Shown here: piece after piece, positions 35,132-43,860 of the stretch
How the letters are laid out: every line of letters starts with the position of its first letter
Numbering within the stretch: position 1 is the first letter of the stretch
Assembly (NCBI GenBank): GCA_026692905.1
Contig: JAPLNL010000127.1
Location: forward strand, 1 to 44,096
DNA from: Planctomycetota bacterium
Lineage (GTDB): Bacteria; Planctomycetota; Planctomycetia; Pirellulales; Pirellulaceae
DNA length: 44,096 nucleotides
Reading direction: 5' to 3'
Translations under genes and position numbers: made by a program
Notes under the pieces: model-generated
The model's input: the letters and a program-made list of their open reading frames with translations, nothing else
Told to the model about the DNA's origin: nothing
The model's database searches: none

Positions 35132-37584
35132 TCGGCATCTCTCATCAAAAATGGCTTACTCAAAACGATCCCTTTAACGATCGCTGAGAATCGGAAATCA
35201 CACTCCGAAGCATATTCTACAATCTCTCGAATCGCGGGACCATCGCGATGTTCGACGCCACGCCCCAACGCAAAAGTTAATAGCTTTTCTATCATTGTAC
35301 CTACGAATACTTTGGGCCTGTTCATGATGCTGTCCTCGAGGGACCTTACATCGTGCACGCGAGAGCCGTCCGGCATCACTCCAGCGGTGTCGAGCGGTTC
35401 GCTGTCGTCGAACTGCCGCCAACGTCCTACCGCATCATAGTTGTCGAGCGAAAAACCAACGGGGTCCATCAGATTATGGCACGAAGCGCACGCAGCGTCC
35501 GAACGATGCATGGCCAAACGCTCTCGCAACGATTGGCTTGCCGTGTTCTGCTTTTCCTTGAGTGCCGGGACATTGGGTGGAGGAGGCGGTGGTGGTGTCC
35601 CAATGATGTTCTGCAAAATCCAGTTGCCGCGAATGGTCGGCGAAGTGCGAGTTGCATACGAAGTCACCGTCAATATGCTTCCGTGCCGAAGTATCCCACC
35701 GCGGTCGCTCGATGTCGGTAACTCTACCTTGCGAAAGTGGCTTCCCAAAACGTGCGGGATACCATAATGCGTTGCGAGCCGTTGATTCAAAAAAGTAAAG
35801 TCGGAACGAATCAAGCCGAGCACATTGCGATCATTTGCAATGATATCTTGGAAGTGCAATTCGGTTTCGCGTCGAAACGCTTGTCGCAAGTTATCATCAA
35901 AGTCGGGATAGAGCCTGAGATCGGGCGTTATGGAATCCAGATTTCGGAGATAGAGCCACTGTGAAGCGAAATTAGACACCAAGGAATGCGACCGTGCATC
36001 CTTGAGCATGCGATCGATTTCTGCGTCTAGGATTTTGGGTTGCCGAAGTGTTCCGTTTTCCGCCAGCGTTAACAGCCGATCATCCGGATTGCTGCTCCAC
36101 AAGAAAAAAGACAATCGCGAGGCCAACTCGAGATTGGTGATCGAATAGGGGGAATGGGCCCGAATGTCACTTGGCTGTGATTCGATTCGAAACAAGAAGT
36201 TTGGATTGACGAGGAGCGATGTTAATGCCGCTTCCATGCCAGCGTCCAAGCCGCCGACTCGGAACGCTTCCTCGAAAAACCATATCGCCGATTCGAGGTC
36301 CTGATCAGCCACAGGTCTTCGAAATGCCAATCGCGCCAATCGACGAAGGATTCGCTTGGCACTTTCGGTTGGATTGGCTTGATCGATAGCGTCATCGCCG
36401 TAAATCGTTTGACGACTTTGGGAGTCGCCTGAGCTTTTTGAATCGAACGGACCTACAATCGCAAGTTCAAACAAAGCGGGATTGATACGTGGATGGCGGT
36501 GACGGTTGTAGGCGACATCGAACGGCTGACGCTTCGTTTCGATCAACGAACCTCCGGAGTTCGCAAAGGCAACTCCAACAGAATGTCGACCTGCCGTTAG
36601 TTCCAACCGAATCTTCAGGTGCGCGTCAACAAGAGTAAAGTCCTCGGGGTTGGGAGGTGGCTTGATCGCAAATCGATGTTTGGGTTCACGATCAATCAAC
36701 AAATCCAACGCATGTTCCCGAGTCAGTCCCTCCACTTTTTCATCGCGATCGCGAGTAAGTCTTAGCTGAAATTCATACGTTCCATCCCGCGGAAAAGTAT
36801 GCTCGATCAAAACACCACCGCGTGTTCCCAAGGGCAATCCATCGACATGTGTCTCCTGAGTTCGATCGGCGGGAATGCGAACATTGATTCCCATTGGACC
36901 GATCCCAACACCTCCCAATGCGATTCGGCTAATCGTCTGTGCCGAGGTCAAGTAGCGATTCAAAAGTGTTGGGGAGAGTTCACCGACCGTGATATTGTCG
37001 AAGCCATGGCTCGATTCGTCCTTGGGGAGAAGAGCCGTTGCGTCGATCTCAAGTGCCAACAGATCCCGAATCACGTTTTGATATTCCGTCCGAGTTAATC
37101 TTCGAAGCGAATCGGGGCGACCAGCAAACGGATGCTCAAGACTTGAATTCGCCAACCACTTATCAATTTCTTTTGTGGCTACATCCAATTCGGATTGAAT
37201 CGGCCTAGACGCATCCGGAGGTGGCATTTGTCCAGCCCGCAATCGACGAAGAATACGTTCCCACGGCTTGCTATCCCAAGGCGTCACTGCGGCCGAAGGC
37301 AGTTCTAGCTCAAGTTTTTCGACTGAGAATTCTCCGCTTGGGTTCGGGCCAGAGTGGCAGTCGAGGCAATGGTTTGTCAAAAAAGACTGGACCGTTTGCG
37401 TGTCGATGGTTTCGGTGGCTTGGACTAGCGTCTCCGATTCCATCAGGACAACCAAATAAGTGAACGTAAAAAAGAGCTTTGCCGACGAACCAGATAAGAA
37501 TGTATTTCTGGAACTGAGGTAGGACATTGAGGAGAGGTGGGGTTGAGGGCTGAAGCCTAGGTGTTTGCGAGCCAGGGTTGTCAT
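35128..37584 (-). CDS. DUF1587/1592/1588/1585 multi-domain cytochrome-like protein
   Basis: This 818-residue exported protein has the full domain set of its family. A hydrophobic segment lies near 36-48. The N-terminal PSCyt1 heme motif CLDCH (about 73-77) is followed by DUF1587 (about 155-200, RRLTRTEYQNVIRDLL). A beta-rich insert comes next, then DUF1595 (about 415-470, LARLAFRRPV) and DUF1592 (about 485-610, ASRLSFFLWSSNPDD). DUF1588 (about 625-725) has a Pro run (seven Pro) and a second heme motif CASCH, and DUF1585 ends the chain (about 740-815). The two CXXCH motifs suggest a diheme c-type protein. It overlaps the DUF1552 gene and is followed by the ankyrin gene. A promoter candidate lies about 78-106 bp upstream. 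Function is unknown beyond predicted periplasmic redox activity. Confidence 0.92.
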   Translation of the reverse strand: MTTLARKHLGFSPQPHLSSMSYLSSRNTFLSGSSAKLFFTFTYLVVLMESETLVQATETIDTQTVQSFLTNHCLDCHSGPNPSGEFSVEKLELELPSAAVTPWDSKPWERILRRLRAGQMPPPDASRPIQSELDVATKEIDKWLANSSLEHPFAGRPDSLRRLTRTEYQNVIRDLLALEIDATALLPKDESSHGFDNITVGELSPTLLNRYLTSAQTISRIALGGVGIGPMGINVRIPADRTQETHVDGLPLGTRGGVLIEHTFPRDGTYEFQLRLTRDRDEKVEGLTREHALDLLIDREPKHRFAIKPPPNPEDFTLVDAHLKIRLELTAGRHSVGVAFANSGGSLIETKRQPFDVAYNRHRHPRINPALFELAIVGPFDSKSSGDSQSRQTIYGDDAIDQANPTESAKRILRRLARLAFRRPVADQDLESAIWFFEEAFRVGGLDAGMEAALTSLLVNPNFLFRIESQPSDIRAHSPYSITNLELASRLSFFLWSSNPDDRLLTLAENGTLRQPKILDAEIDRMLKDARSHSLVSNFASQWLYLRNLDSITPDLRLYPDFDDNLRQAFRRETELHFQDIIANDRNVLGLIRSDFTFLNQRLATHYGIPHVLGSHFRKVELPTSSDRGGILRHGSILTVTSYATRTSPTIRGNWILQNIIGTPPPPPPPNVPALKEKQNTASQSLRERLAMHRSDAACASCHNLMDPVGFSLDNYDAVGRWRQFDDSEPLDTAGVMPDGSRVHDVRSLEDSIMNRPKVFVGTMIEKLLTFALGRGVEHRDGPAIREIVEYASECDFRFSAIVKGIVLSKPFLMRDAE

Positions 37585-37661
37585 TCAGACCATAACCGCA
37601 CTATTGCGCCCGTCGGTGGCTCAGTAATGCACCTCTAAAGGCTTCGATCTTGTCGTCATCC

Positions 37662-37690
37662 AGGATAGCACAAAAGGGTCTCGAAGCCAA
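37662..37690 (-). promoter_or_regulatory. Candidate promoter of the DUF1592-DUF1552-ankyrin operon
   Basis: On the minus strand: TTGGCT, a 17-base spacer, TATCCT (each box 4 of 6 to consensus). The transcript would begin about 70 bases before the ATG at 37584. The match is moderate only. Confidence 0.35.
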
Positions 37691-37829
37691 TTAGCGGCGC
37701 GGCTTGATCGGAGCAATACGCGCGAACGTAGCAATTTGCGCACTTGCTCTAGTAGGACCACCCCGCAAACTGCTAGATTGGTTTCGAGCTTTCTATTGAA
37801 TCAGTTGTCCTCTCCTGCAATTCCATCCG

Positions 37830-38870
37830 ATGACCAAAACTTTATCTCCTACGGAACAAGACTACGCCAACTCAGGTTGGCTACAAGCGTTGATGGGGGT
37901 AAGCGATCCATTGATTCAGCAGTCAAGACTCAATGCCAAGAAACACTTGGACTGGATCGACTGCATTACCAGTTTGACGACAATCCGAGAAAAGGCAGAT
38001 ATGCTTGACGCGGCCGTCGAGTCGCTTTGGCAATTTGGGGTGGCGAACGAGCTCAAATGGCTTCTCACCGCGATTCCAGCCGCTCAGCCAGCTTGGGTAT
38101 TGGACTGTACTGACGTTTTTTCCATCGAACAAAACGAACCGCCCAAAATCGAGGACGCTGCAACCTGGGCCAATGCGATGGGAATTCGAGATTGGTCGAC
38201 ACCCGTCACGATGAAGATCCTGAGCGGTGACTTCGTATCGTGGCAACGCAAAGTAGCCCGACAAGGTGCCAGCGCGCCCACCGGCTTTACGATGGAGTCG
38301 TCGGGCAAGAGCACTTTGGAGTTGAAAACGACGGCGAGTTGGAAAGCCAACAATTGGGTTGATGGCACTTGGACGTTTGCCATCGATGGCCAGGCGACTA
38401 TGATCAAGGTCATTGAAGAACCGATTAGCGTTCTCCGACCGGATCGTAATACGACCCAAGAGAACGCGCTTCTAACGATTCAAAGTGCAGATGATCGGTT
38501 TGGCAAGCAACGCAAAAAAACATCAGGGAACAACATCACACAAGGTGGAAGCAACCAAGGGAAATGGTCGGAATGGTGCGAATCCGTACCCGCCTTAAAC
38601 GACTTGCACTTGGCGGTTTTGTGTGGCGAGGGAATCCAATGCTCACCGACATTCCAAGGTATTTGGGCAACCGTGTGGCCGATCATTTATTGCCGCCGCA
38701 AGAAACTGGCTCGCGGTACATGCGGCCTGACCGATCTTCGTCAACGGCTGGACCAATGCTTCCAAGCCGACCCACAATTGGTAACTTGGCTATTGGTCTT
38801 TGGCGAGTTACTATGCAATACGCAGATTGGAGAGGGACTTGGCATCTCCGCCAAATTCAAGGACAAATAA
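37830..38870 (+). CDS. Unrecognised 346-residue protein
   Basis: I do not recognise this protein. It has no signal peptide and no transmembrane helix, so it should be cytosolic. It is rich in Trp (more than a dozen) and has a helical first part (about 1-130) with AVESLWQFGVANELKWLLTA and AQPAWVLDCTD. A polar middle follows (about 130-260), including WQRKVARQGASAPTGF and beta-type ELKTTASWKANNWVDGTWTF. A helical C-terminal part (about 265-346) has EWCESVPALNDLHLAV and TWLLVFGELLCNTQIGEGLG. Motifs are quoted in part. It stands alone: divergent from the DUF1592 operon and convergent with the lactonase gene. Codon use looks like its neighbours, and the frame is long and intact, so I take it as a real gene. 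Confidence 0.7.
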   Translation: MTKTLSPTEQDYANSGWLQALMGVSDPLIQQSRLNAKKHLDWIDCITSLTTIREKADMLDAAVESLWQFGVANELKWLLTAIPAAQPAWVLDCTDVFSIEQNEPPKIEDAATWANAMGIRDWSTPVTMKILSGDFVSWQRKVARQGASAPTGFTMESSGKSTLELKTTASWKANNWVDGTWTFAIDGQATMIKVIEEPISVLRPDRNTTQENALLTIQSADDRFGKQRKKTSGNNITQGGSNQGKWSEWCESVPALNDLHLAVLCGEGIQCSPTFQGIWATVWPIIYCRRKKLARGTCGLTDLRQRLDQCFQADPQLVTWLLVFGELLCNTQIGEGLGISAKFKDK

Positions 38871-39199
38871 GACAGATACTCTAGCATCGGCCGCCTAAAG
38901 GCGGCACTCCAGCCTGCCTACGCTTCGGACTGCGACTCTCTCCACCGCTTAGCACGCCAAGCATTTGCGACTTTGGCGGGACATGCCCACCAGTCGCTGC
39001 CCTTGGCTAGCTTGGCCCTCCCGCACCGCAGCGAACTTGGGCCTTGTGCACCGCAAGCGAACTTGGGCATTGTGCCCAATGTTCGCAACATGCTTGGTGT
39101 GCTAAAAGCCCATCGCTCTACCCCGTGTGGTTCGAGTTCCGTGTGGTTCGAGTTCCGCGTGGCTCGAGTTCCGCGTGGCTCGAGTTCCGCAATTAGCGG
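38871..39199. other. Convergent intergenic with short direct repeats
   Basis: Between two convergent genes. It holds two imperfect copies of gcaccgcagcgaacttgggc (about 39021-39072) and the four-unit 16-bp array at 39125-39188. A frame of 114 codons crosses the region, but it is built of repeat peptides and runs into the lactonase gene on the other strand, so I do not call it. Confidence 0.6.
39125..39188 (+). repeat. 16-bp tandem array, four units
   Basis: Two units of gtgtggttcgagttcc followed by two of gcgtggctcgagttcc, without spacers. The pairwise identity pattern suggests two rounds of duplication. Confidence 0.95.
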
Positions 39200-40357
39200 T
39201 TATCGGTCGAAAAATTTAATACAGGCTGGGGCTGGCGCCTTTACCGAAAAACCTGTCGGCTCAAGTTTTCCGGATTCCATATTGACCCGAAATGAGAAGA
39301 TAGAATCGCTTTCCTGATTTTCAGTCAACAGAAAGTCCCCTTTCGGCGTGATACGAAAATTGCGTGGGGTTTTGCCGCCAGACGCTGTGTGAGCGATCGG
39401 GGTAAGCTTTCCAGATTGCTCATCGACTCGATAGCTTGCGATCGTGTGATGGCCGCGATTGCTGCTGTACACAAAGCGGCCGCTTGGATGAACGAGCACT
39501 TCGGCTGTCGAAAAATTGTCACCCTTGGCGTCGACAGGCAAAGTACTGACGGTTTGAATTTCTTTTAGCTTTGCGCTCGCCGCATCCCAGGCTGCGGTCG
39601 TTAAAGTCATGTTCAGCTCGTTGACCACGAAAACCCATTTGCCGTTGGGATGGAATGCAAGATGCCGCGGGCCACTACCCGGAGCCAAAGGCATGTCACT
39701 GACAAGTGTCAATTTTCCAGTTGCTCGGTTGAGGTCATACACAAAGACTTTATCCGCACCTAAGTCGCACGACAGAACATAACGATTGGTAGGATCCCAG
39801 AAAGCGCAGTGAGCGTGGGCTTTCTCTTGTCTTTGTTTGTTCGGACCACTTCCATTGTGAACGATCATCGACGACAAGGGTTTGATTTCCCCATCGCTGG
39901 CAACTGGAAACACGACGATCGAGCCACTGGTGTAGTTGGCAACAGCCAAGAATTCGCCGGTTGCGTCCAATGAAACATGACAAGGTGAATCGCCGTCAAT
40001 CTTTTGGGTGTTGATCATTGTCAACGCAGGAGTTTTCTCTGTGGCAAGATCTTTTCGATCGAAACGATAGGCAGTGATGGCCGCTGGAGCAGTCGGATCG
40101 TTCTTTCCGGTCTCAGTTACGGCATAGAGCACATCCAGCTTAGGATGAAACGCAAAAAACGCAGGCAGCTTTTGCTTCACAGCCAGTTTTGGCTCGCTCA
40201 TTTTCCCGTCGGACTCAAGCTTGCTCGAGTAAATGCCATCGCCGAATCCTCCCACGAGGAACGATTGGGCTGAAGCATCGCGAAAGGAAAACAAACCGAC
40301 GGTGGAAGCGAGTGTGAAAAGAAATAATTGTTTGCGAGAAGCGGATCGGACTTTCAC
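39200..40357 (-). CDS. Exported lactonase-family seven-bladed propeller (6-phosphogluconolactonase-like)
   Basis: This 385-residue protein starts with GTG at 40357 and has a signal peptide (RKQLFLFTLASTVGLFSF, ending near ASAQ). The rest is a YbhE/Pgl-type beta-propeller. Blades repeat the pattern of HPxxxxxYxVxE, for example FAFHPKLDVLYAVTETG, GPRHLAFHPNGKWVFVVNEL and EVLVHPSGRFVYSSNRGHHT. The cytosolic family hydrolyses 6-phosphogluconolactone. Export makes a role in the pentose phosphate pathway unlikely here and points to another lactone or sugar acid outside the cytoplasm. There is no obvious operon partner. The gene is convergent with the 37830-38870 gene. Family assignment is firm; the substrate is inferred. 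Confidence 0.88.
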   Translation of the reverse strand: MKVRSASRKQLFLFTLASTVGLFSFRDASAQSFLVGGFGDGIYSSKLESDGKMSEPKLAVKQKLPAFFAFHPKLDVLYAVTETGKNDPTAPAAITAYRFDRKDLATEKTPALTMINTQKIDGDSPCHVSLDATGEFLAVANYTSGSIVVFPVASDGEIKPLSSMIVHNGSGPNKQRQEKAHAHCAFWDPTNRYVLSCDLGADKVFVYDLNRATGKLTLVSDMPLAPGSGPRHLAFHPNGKWVFVVNELNMTLTTAAWDAASAKLKEIQTVSTLPVDAKGDNFSTAEVLVHPSGRFVYSSNRGHHTIASYRVDEQSGKLTPIAHTASGGKTPRNFRITPKGDFLLTENQESDSIFSFRVNMESGKLEPTGFSVKAPAPACIKFFDR

Positions 40358-40565
40358 GATGGTATCAAATTCGTTGTTGGAGGGAGATATATGGAGGGGA
40401 CTTATGTGTCAGCTATAGCTGCAGAGTCGATTGCAATAGCATTAGTTGTAACTGTGGCGAGAATGGGATTCAAGCGAAACTCGTGGCTGCTTCGCCCAAT
40501 TGGACGCGTTGCAGCAAATCGCGACGCCAAGCGCTGGCTAGCTATCGCCTCGGGTTCTTGGCAGG

Positions 40566-40754
40566 CTATTCTTTGAAGAAAAAGAGAACTCCACCGAAAA
40601 CACAGAAGCCCAGAGAGAGAAGTAGGAATATCCCGCTGAGTCTAAAATGCTTGTCCAATACCGCTTCAACCTTATTGAGGCACACAAGAGTACAGCCGTC
40701 TTTTCTTTCAAAACGCGATGCCTGCAATCCACCTTGGTCTTTAAGGCGTGGCAT
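40566..40754 (-). CDS. Possible small membrane protein (62 residues)
   Basis: Weak call. The frame encodes a polar, basic first half (about 1-36, including RFERKDGCTLVCLNKVEAVL). A hydrophobic helix follows (about 39-60, SGIFLLLSLGFCVFGGVLFF) and the chain ends KE. A single C-terminal membrane anchor is the one thing that makes it look real. The ATG at 40754 has no usable ribosome binding site, and a TTG at 40769 is equally possible. It could also be chance coding in a spacer or the remnant of a longer gene. No family is recognised. Confidence 0.28.
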   Translation of the reverse strand: MPRLKDQGGLQASRFERKDGCTLVCLNKVEAVLDKHFRLSGIFLLLSLGFCVFGGVLFFFKE

Positions 40755-40912
40755 CCTGGAAAACACCAAGTGCTTTTGCTATGACTGATGGCAAGAAAAC
40801 AATGGGCTGTCCCATAGGGCGTCCCCTAAGCAAGGCATTCAGTTGGACACGATACCTTGAATCAGTAGTTTTCGCCAGTTTGGCTTTGGGAGTGGTAAAA
40901 ACGGCTGTTGTT

Positions 40913-41022
40913 TAGCGAAACTCGTTGGGGCTTTCGGCTATTTCTTGAACAGGGCTGTTTCTTGAACATGATCGATACAGTTATTCCCCGCCTCAACCGA
41001 AACTCTTGACGAGTTTCGCTAC
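40913..41022 (+). repeat. Family B copy 4, expanded and degenerate
   Basis: The left hairpin is decayed (tagcgaaactcgttggggct). The right hairpin is intact (cgaaactcttgacgagtttc, then gctac). The linker has grown to about 65 bases and contains a direct repeat, tttcttgaaca, at about 40941-40951 and 40959-40969. Confidence 0.65.
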
Positions 41023-41093
41023 AGGATATTTGAACGAGGTTTGATGGGGGATGGCGTCGAAGTGCACAACTTTTGCCTTGTCCGTCTTTTCGG

Positions 41094-41122
41094 ATGACTT
41101 CTGGGTTCCGATGCTTTATGAT
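41094..41122 (+). promoter_or_regulatory. Candidate promoter of the PVC-type cytochrome gene
   Basis: ATGACT (41094-41099, 4 of 6), a 17-base spacer and TATGAT (41117-41122, 5 of 6). It would give a leader of about 53 bases before the ATG at 41182. Confidence 0.35.
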
Positions 41123-41181
41123 GTTAGTTAGTGATTTACCCACCCTAATATCTCTCCCTCCTACCTTCCCTAGCCAAACCC

Positions 41182-43833
41182 ATGAAGTTGACTGTTCTTT
41201 TTCTCAGTGCCGTTTTCTTTCCAGTCGTTTTTTGTCCTGTGTTCGCCATCGATGATGAGCCCAAAAAGCCCGCGCCCAAACCGAAGCCCAAACAAGATGC
41301 AGTTGGACTGGCCATCAATGAGAACAAAGCCACACCCGTCGATCGAATCAAAGTTCCAAAGGACTTCAAAGTCGAGTTGCTCTATTCGGTTCCAGGCCAG
41401 GACGAAGGCTCCTGGGTAAACTTGTGCTTGGACAACAAAGGCCGGATCTTGGCCAGCGATCAATACGGTGGACTCTACCGATTTCCAGCCCCAGCAGCTG
41501 GCCAACCTCTCGATCCGAAAAACGTAGAAAAGCTCCCAATCGATATCCGTGCAGTGAATGGGATGGCGTTCGCTTTTGGTGCTCTCTATGTGGGGGTCAA
41601 CGACTACGAGAAAAAGATTCCTTCTGGCTTGTATCGCATTACCGATACCAACAACGACGATCAGTTTGATAAAGTAGAGATGCTTCGAGCGATTGAAGCG
41701 AGTGGCGACCATGGTGTCCATGCTATCGTTCCGACTCCAGATGGAAAATCCCTTTATCTCATCTGCGGCAATTCCGCCAAGAAGACTCAATCCGAAGCGA
41801 CTTCTCCGGTTCCATCGATCTGGGGTGAAGATCACTTGTTGCCACGTATGCCCGACGGTAAAGGCTTTATGCGCGATGTCGTTGGACCGGGTGGCATCAT
41901 TTATAAGGTATCGCCAGATGGACAAAAATTCGAAGTGTTCTCAAATGGCTATCGGAACATATTCGATGCGTCACTCAATGACGAAGGTGAGCTGTTTACA
42001 TACGATGCTGATATGGAGTACGACTTCAACACTTCCTGGTATCGCCCTACACGCGTGAATCACGTGGTCAGCGGTTCGGAATATGGCTGGCGAAATGGAG
42101 CTGGAAAGCGACCTGAGTTTTACTCAGACAATCTACCAGCCGCGATCAATATCGGCCCTGGTTCTCCGACTGGTACTACTTTTGGTTATGGAGCCAAGTT
42201 TCCGGCCAAGTACCAGAAGGCCTTGTTTATTCTCGATTGGAGCTGGGGCAAGATGTGGGCCGTTCAGCTGACCCCAAGCGGAGCTAGCTACACCGGAACG
42301 AAAGAAGAATTCTTGTCCGGATCTCCGCTTCCGATTACCGATGCGATCATCAATCCTAATGATGGTGCGATGTACTTTGCCATCGGTGGCCGTCGCGTTC
42401 AATCGGGGCTGTATCGTGTGACTTATATCGGCAGCGAATCCACCGCGTCGGTTTCCTCAGGGGATGCAAGTGCAGGGATCACTCCGGAAGTTGCGGCTGC
42501 TCGCGAAATTCGCAAGAAGCTGGAGTTCTTCCATGGAAAGCAGAGTCCGAATGCCGTCTCGACGGCTTGGCCGCATCTTGCCAGCAAGGATCGCTTTATT
42601 CGTTGGGCTGCTCGTATTGTTCTGGAGCACCAGCCCCTGAATAGCTGGCTGCCAAAAGCGATTTCGGAAACCGACGCTGCAACGCAAGTCGAAGCGATTC
42701 TAGGAGCCGCTCGTGTTGGCGGAATCTGTCCATCGCTTCGGAATGAAACCTCACCAGCAGTAGACACTGAGCTTGCTGGCAAATTACTGGCGGCTATGGA
42801 AAAGATCGATTGGATGAAATTGCCTGCAGATCGACAGCTGACGTTCGTTCGTACGCTTGAGATCATATTCAATCGTTTCGGACGGCCTGATGAAGCGACC
42901 GTAGGTCGGTTTATTTCGAAGTTAGAGCCCGCGTTTCCTAGTAAGTCATTTGATTTGAATTGGCTGCTTTGTGAGACGCTGGTTTATTTGCAATCGCCAA
43001 CGGTTGCAGAAAAAGCGATGGCGTTGATAACTCGATCACCAAGTCAAGAGGAACAAATCGAGTACGCGAGATCGCTTCGAGCTCTTAAGAAGGGCTGGAC
43101 CAAAGAATCGCGAACGGCATACCTAGAGTGGTTCCTCAAAGCCGGAAACTTCCGGGGCGGGGCCAGCTTCGAGAAATTCATTGAATTCATTCGCAACGAT
43201 GCGTTGAGCACTTTTACGGATTCGGAAAAAACAGAGCTGGCTGCTTTGATCGAACAGAAACCGGTTCGGAAATCGGCAATTGAAAATGTTGGCGCGATTT
43301 TCGCGGGGCGAAAAGAAAACAACTACCAGCTAGACGAACTTGTCTCGATGGCAAGCGCAGGACTCAATCATCAAGGATCTTTGGCGGATGGGTTGCTCAA
43401 GCGTGACCTGGAAAATGGCCGTAAGATGTTCGGCGCAGCAGCTTGTTTTACTTGCCACCGCTTCGGTAACGAGGGAGGCATGACAGGACCTGACCTAACG
43501 AGCGCCGGCCGACGTTACTCGATCAAGGACCTATTGGAACAAATTGTTACCCCAAGCAAAGAGATCAACGAACAGTTTGTTCCGATTGAAGTTGTGACCG
43601 AGGATGAAGAGCGATTCCGCGGTGTCGTCGTCAATTTGAATGGTGATTCGATTATGCTCAACACGGACGCTTCCGATCCCAATCAGCAGGTTGCAATCGA
43701 TCGAAAAAAGGTTGTGAGCATTGGGACTTCGAAGATATCACCGATGCCTTTAAACCTTTTGGCGATGATGACCAAGGACGAGATTTTGGATTTGCTCGCG
43801 TACATTCTTAACGGGGGAACGGGAGCAAAGTAG
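41182..43833 (+). CDS. PVC-type beta-propeller/HEAT/cytochrome c exported protein
   Basis: This 883-residue secreted protein has a signal peptide (MKLTVLFLSAVFFPVVFCPV, cleavage near residue 22) and a Lys/Pro-rich linker (PKKPAPKPKPKQ). The membrane-bound dehydrogenase-like propeller (about 45-420) has KVPKDFKVELLYSVPGQDEG, DTNNDDQFDKV and HGVHAIVPTPDGKSLYLICG, quoted in part. The helical HEAT-like stretch runs from about 435 to 730. The C-terminal PVC heme-binding domain has CFTCH at 755-759, followed by MTGPDLTSAGRRYSIKDLLE and closing DEILDLLAYILNGG. It matches the first and last parts of the 1641-residue protein at 27278-32203 but lacks the SGNH, PA14 and cupredoxin modules. It probably passes electrons from a substrate at the propeller to the C-terminal heme. 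The substrate is unknown. No operon partner is seen inside the window. Confidence 0.9.
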   Translation: MKLTVLFLSAVFFPVVFCPVFAIDDEPKKPAPKPKPKQDAVGLAINENKATPVDRIKVPKDFKVELLYSVPGQDEGSWVNLCLDNKGRILASDQYGGLYRFPAPAAGQPLDPKNVEKLPIDIRAVNGMAFAFGALYVGVNDYEKKIPSGLYRITDTNNDDQFDKVEMLRAIEASGDHGVHAIVPTPDGKSLYLICGNSAKKTQSEATSPVPSIWGEDHLLPRMPDGKGFMRDVVGPGGIIYKVSPDGQKFEVFSNGYRNIFDASLNDEGELFTYDADMEYDFNTSWYRPTRVNHVVSGSEYGWRNGAGKRPEFYSDNLPAAINIGPGSPTGTTFGYGAKFPAKYQKALFILDWSWGKMWAVQLTPSGASYTGTKEEFLSGSPLPITDAIINPNDGAMYFAIGGRRVQSGLYRVTYIGSESTASVSSGDASAGITPEVAAAREIRKKLEFFHGKQSPNAVSTAWPHLASKDRFIRWAARIVLEHQPLNSWLPKAISETDAATQVEAILGAARVGGICPSLRNETSPAVDTELAGKLLAAMEKIDWMKLPADRQLTFVRTLEIIFNRFGRPDEATVGRFISKLEPAFPSKSFDLNWLLCETLVYLQSPTVAEKAMALITRSPSQEEQIEYARSLRALKKGWTKESRTAYLEWFLKAGNFRGGASFEKFIEFIRNDALSTFTDSEKTELAALIEQKPVRKSAIENVGAIFAGRKENNYQLDELVSMASAGLNHQGSLADGLLKRDLENGRKMFGAAACFTCHRFGNEGGMTGPDLTSAGRRYSIKDLLEQIVTPSKEINEQFVPIEVVTEDEERFRGVVVNLNGDSIMLNTDASDPNQQVAIDRKKVVSIGTSKISPMPLNLLAMMTKDEILDLLAYILNGGTGAK

Positions 43834-43860
43834 AAGTTGTTGTTGAATGGTTTCGCTTGC

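Larger units (their letters stand above)
40358..41181. other. 824-bp intergenic with degenerate family B copy and promoter candidate
   Basis: The only possible gene is a small minus-strand frame at 40566-40754. The rest carries a degenerate, expanded family B element (40913-41022) and a promoter candidate for the following gene (41094-41122). A 12-bp palindrome cagctatagctg near 40412 lies in the upstream region of the lactonase gene. The remainder looks featureless, and no tRNA-like fold is evident. Confidence 0.5.

Noticed and set aside
38973-39317. 114-codon plus-strand frame after the unrecognised gene
   Set aside because: It is composed of direct-repeat peptides and overlaps the lactonase gene on the other strand.
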